Assembly (NCBI RefSeq): GCF_958295425.1
Contig: NC_081141.1
Location: 19,499,180-19,563,179 of the forward strand
Source: Solea solea
Lineage: Eukaryota > Chordata > Actinopteri > Pleuronectiformes > Soleidae
Reading direction: 5' to 3'
DNA length: 64,000 nt
Shown here in pieces: positions 61,001 through 64,000 of the stretch (position 1 is its first letter; every line of letters begins with the position of its first letter). A program made the translations under genes and the position numbers. A model generated the notes under the pieces. The model did not search any database. It was not told where the DNA came from and saw only the letters and a program-made list of their open reading frames with translations.

Positions 61001-64000
61001 AATGTGACAAAAACGTCATACTTTCGTATGTCGTCCAAAATGTGACAAAAAAGTCATACTTTCATATGTTATCCAAAATTTGACAAAAAAGTCATACGTT
61101 AGTATTGCGTCCAAAATCTCAGAAAAAAAAGTCATACTTTCGTATGTCGTCCAAAATGTGACAAAAAAGTCATACTTTCGTATGTCGTCCAAAATCTGAG
61201 AAAAAAGTCATACTTTCGTATGTCGTCCAAAATCTGAGAAAAAAAAGTCATACTTTCGTATGTCGTCCAAAATGTGACAAAAAAGTCATACTTTCGTATG
61301 TCGTCCAAAATGTGACAAAAAAGTCATACTTTCGTATGTCGTCCAAAATGTGACAAAAAAAAGTCATACTTTCGTATGTCGTCCAAAATGTGACAAAAAA
61401 GTCATACTTTCGTATGTCGTCCAAAATGTGACAAAAAAGTCACAGGTTAGTATGTCGTCCAAAATCACTCAAAAAGTCATAGGTTAAGATGTCGTCCAAA
61501 ATGTGACAAAAAAGTCATACTTTCGTATGTCGTCCAAAATGTGACAAAAAAGTCATAGGTTAGTATGTCGTCCAAAATCACTCAAAAGGTCATAGGTTAA
61601 GATGTCGTCCAAAATGTGACAAAAAAGTCATACTTTCGTATGTCGTCCAAAATGTGACAAAAAAGTCATAGGTTAGTATGTAGTCCAAAATCACTCAAAA
61701 AAGTCATAGGTTAGTATGTCGTCCAAAATGTGACAAAAAAGCCATAGGTTAGTATGTCGTCCAAAATGTGACAAAAAAGTCATACTTTAGTATTGCGTCC
61801 AAAATCTGAGAAAAAAGGTCATACTTTCGTGATGCCAAAATGTGACAAAAAAGTCATAGGTTAGTATGTCGTCCAAAATGTGACAAAAAAGTCATACTTT
61901 CGTATGTCGTCCAAAATGTGACAAAAAAGTCATAGGTTAGTATGTCGTCCAAAATGTGACAAAAAAGTCATACTTTCGTATGTTATCCAAAATTTGACAA
62001 AAAAGTCATACGTTAGTATTGCGTCCAAAATCGGAGAAAAAAAAGTCATACTTTCGTATGTCGTCCAAAATGTGACAAAAAAGTCATACTTTCGTATGTC
62101 GTCCAAAATCTGAGAAAAAAAAGTCATACTTTCGTATGTCGTCCAAAATGTGACAAAAAAGTCATACTTTCGTATGTCGTCCAAAATCACTCAAAAAGTC
62201 ATAGGTTAAGATGTCGTCCAAAATGTGACAAAAAAGTCATACTTTCGTATGTCGTCCAAAATGTGACAAAAAAGTCATAGGTTAGTATGTCGTCCAAAAT
62301 CACTCAAAAAGTCATAGGTTAAGATGTCGTCCAAAATGTGACAAAAAAGTCATACTTTCGTATGTCGTCCAAAATGTGACAAAAAAGTCATAGGTTAGTA
62401 TGTCGTCCGAAATCACTCAAAAAAGTCATAGGTTAGTATGTCGTCCAAAATCACTCAAAAAAGTCATAGGTTAGTATGTCGTCCAAAATGTGACAAAAAA
62501 GTCATAGGTTAGTATGTCGTCCAAAATCACTCAAAAAGTCATAGGTTAAGATGTCGTCCAAAATGTGACAAAAAAGTCATACTTTCGTATGTCGTCCAAA
62601 ATGAGACAAAAAAGCCATAGGTTAGTATGTCGTCCAAAATCACTCAAAAAAGTCATAGGTTAGTATGTCGTCCAAAATGTGACAAAAACGTCATACTTTC
62701 GTATGTCGTCCAAAATGTGACAAAAAAGTCATACTTTCATATGTTATCCAAAATTTGACAAAAAAGTCATACGTTAGTATTGCGTCCAAAATCTGAGAAA
62801 AAAAAGTCATACTTTCGTATGTCGTCCAAAATGTGACAAAAAAGTCATACTTTCGTATGTCGTCCAAAATCTGAGAAAAAAGTCATACTTTCGTGTGTCG
62901 TCCAAAATCTGAGAAAAAAAAGTCATACTTTCGTATGTCGTCCAAAATGTGACAAAAAAGTCATACTTTCGTATGTCGTCCAAAATGTGACAAAAAAGTC
63001 ATACTTTCGTATGTCGTCCAAAATGTGACAAAAAAAAGTCATAATTTCGTATGTCGTCCAAAATGTGACAAAAAAGTCATACTTTCGTATGTCGTCCAAA
63101 ATGTGACAAAAAAGTCATAGGTTAGTATGTCGTCCAAAATCACTCAAAAAGTCATAGGTTAAGATGTCGTCCAAAATGTGACAAAAAAGTCATACTTTCG
63201 TATGTCGTCCAAAATGTGACAAAAAAGTCATACTTTCGTATGTCGTCCAAAATGTGACAAAAAAAAGTCATACTTTCGTATGTCGTCCAAAATGTGACAA
63301 AAAAGTCATACTTTCGTATGTCGTCCAAAATGTGACAAAAAAGTCATAGGTTAGTATGTCGTCCAAAATCACTCAAAAAGTCATAGGTTAAGATGTCGTC
63401 CAAAATGGGACAAAAAAGTCATACTTTCGTATGTCGTCCAAAATGTGACAAAAAAGTCATAGGTTAGTATGTCGTCCAAAATCACTCAAAAGGTCATAGG
63501 TTAAGATGTCGTCCAAAATGTGACAAAAAAGTCATACTTTCGTATGTCGTCCAAAATGTGACAAAAAAGTCATACTTTCGTATGTCATCCAAAATTTGAC
63601 AAAAAAGTCATACTTTAGTATTGCGTCCAAAATCTGAGAAAAAAAAGTCATACTTTCGTGTCGTCCAAAATGTGACAAAAAAGTCATAGGTTAGTATGTC
63701 GTCCAAAATGTGACAAAAAAGTCATACTTTCGTATGTCGTCCAAAATGTGACAAAAAAGTCATAGGTTAGTATGTCGTCCAAAATGTGACAAAAAAGTCA
63801 TACTTTCGTATGTTATCCAAAATTTGACAAAAAAGTCATACGTTAGTATTGCGTCCAAAATCGGAGAAAAAAAAGTCATACTTTCGTATGTCGTCCAAAA
63901 TGTGACAAAAAAGTCATACTTTCGTATGTCGTCCAAAATCTGAGAAAAAAAAGTCATACTTTCGTATGTCGTCCAAAATGTGACAAAAAAGTCATACTTT
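61001..64000. repeat. Satellite zone V: 1665/1830-bp higher-order repeat, open at the window end
   Basis: TTCATATGTT occurs at 61071 and 62736 (1665 apart); TCGGAGAAAA at 62031 and 63861 (1830 apart). A broken unit at about 61826-61840 (CTTTCGTGATGCC) marks a local deletion. CTTTCG-type cores predominate. The array has not ended at 64000. Confidence 0.8.

Larger units (their letters stand above)
30270..64000. repeat. 38-bp satellite array, over 33.7 kb, running off the window
   Basis: Tandem array with consensus monomer GTCATAGGTTAGTATGTCGT followed by CCAAAATGTGACAAAAAA (20 + 18 = 38 bp); for example, monomers start at 30370 and 30408. About 890 monomers fit. Main subtypes differ in the core (CATAGGTTAGTATG, CATACTTTCGTATG, CATACTTTAGTATG, CATACTTAAGTATG, CATAGTATAGTATG, AATACGTTAGTATT) and in the second half (GTGACAAAAAA, CACTCAAAAAA, CTGAGAAAAAAAA, TTTGACAAAAA, GTTACAAAAAA). 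Length varies by one or two A. The array begins with slightly degenerate units at 30270-30360 and continues without interruption by any other sequence to the end. It encodes nothing believable. Confidence 0.98.

Noticed and set aside
34394..63957. Many 62-95-codon open frames in the satellite, with repeated peptides such as MDDIRKYDFF on the minus strand and MSSKITQKSH on the plus strand
   Set aside because: 38 is not a multiple of 3, so the same words cycle through all frames with a 114-bp period. The frames follow monomer subtypes and have no codon bias, domain or splice context.
30270..64000. Possible CRISPR array
   Set aside because: There are no unique spacers between the repeats; monomers are directly adjacent and the host is a vertebrate.
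30270..64000. CENP-B box in the satellite
   Set aside because: TTTCGTATGTCGTCC looks faintly similar, but the required A and CGGG positions of the box are absent in all subtypes read.
30270..64000. Telomeric repeat (GGTTAG hexamer in the monomer)
   Set aside because: A single GGTTAG per 38 bp within AGGTTAGT; no TTAGGG tandem occurs.

Overview
The window is vertebrate nuclear DNA, most likely from a ray-finned fish. The genes are split by short GT-AG introns, CA/TG microsatellites are common, several interspersed repeats have the look of common teleost families, and one gene is clearly the vertebrate EF-hand/Rab gene RASEF (RAB45). No bacterial, viral or organellar gene was seen. All family assignments come from reading the sequence; no database was searched.

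Layout. Positions 1-1357 are 5' flank with no recognised gene. Positions 1358-8860 hold a 12-exon plus-strand gene predicted to encode an 818-residue protein: a long polar N-terminal region, an F-box, then AMN1/FBXL-type leucine-rich repeats. It is probably the substrate-recognition subunit of an SCF ubiquitin ligase. About 610 bases further on, same strand, lies rasef (9472/11788 to 27519). It can be assembled without a frame break: two EF-hands, a coiled coil, an acidic linker and a complete Rab GTPase domain ending in a Cys-Cys-Thr tail, 732 residues from the downstream first exon. A second EF-hand first exon lies 2.3 kb upstream (9472-9791). It ends in the same splice phase, so rasef appears to have two alternative EF-hand starts. 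Between the two lies a perfect, spacerless 192-bp AT-rich palindrome (10198-10389).

Positions 27520-30270 are 3' flank with two AATAAA signals and no recognised gene. From about 30270 to the window end, and beyond it, more than half the window is one tandem satellite: roughly 890 copies of a 38-bp monomer arranged in nested higher-order repeats (periods near 760-834, 1216, 1665, 1830, 2168, 2749 and 4028 bp). Each monomer carries a short dyad of the form CATAC-N4-GTATG and a run of A. Some subtypes make the dyad a perfect palindrome, and one changes both arms together. The many open frames in the array are by-products of this repeat, not genes.

The two genes are independent in function (ubiquitin ligase adaptor; calcium-binding Rab). 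The most unusual material is the satellite, the palindrome and the duplicated rasef first exon.
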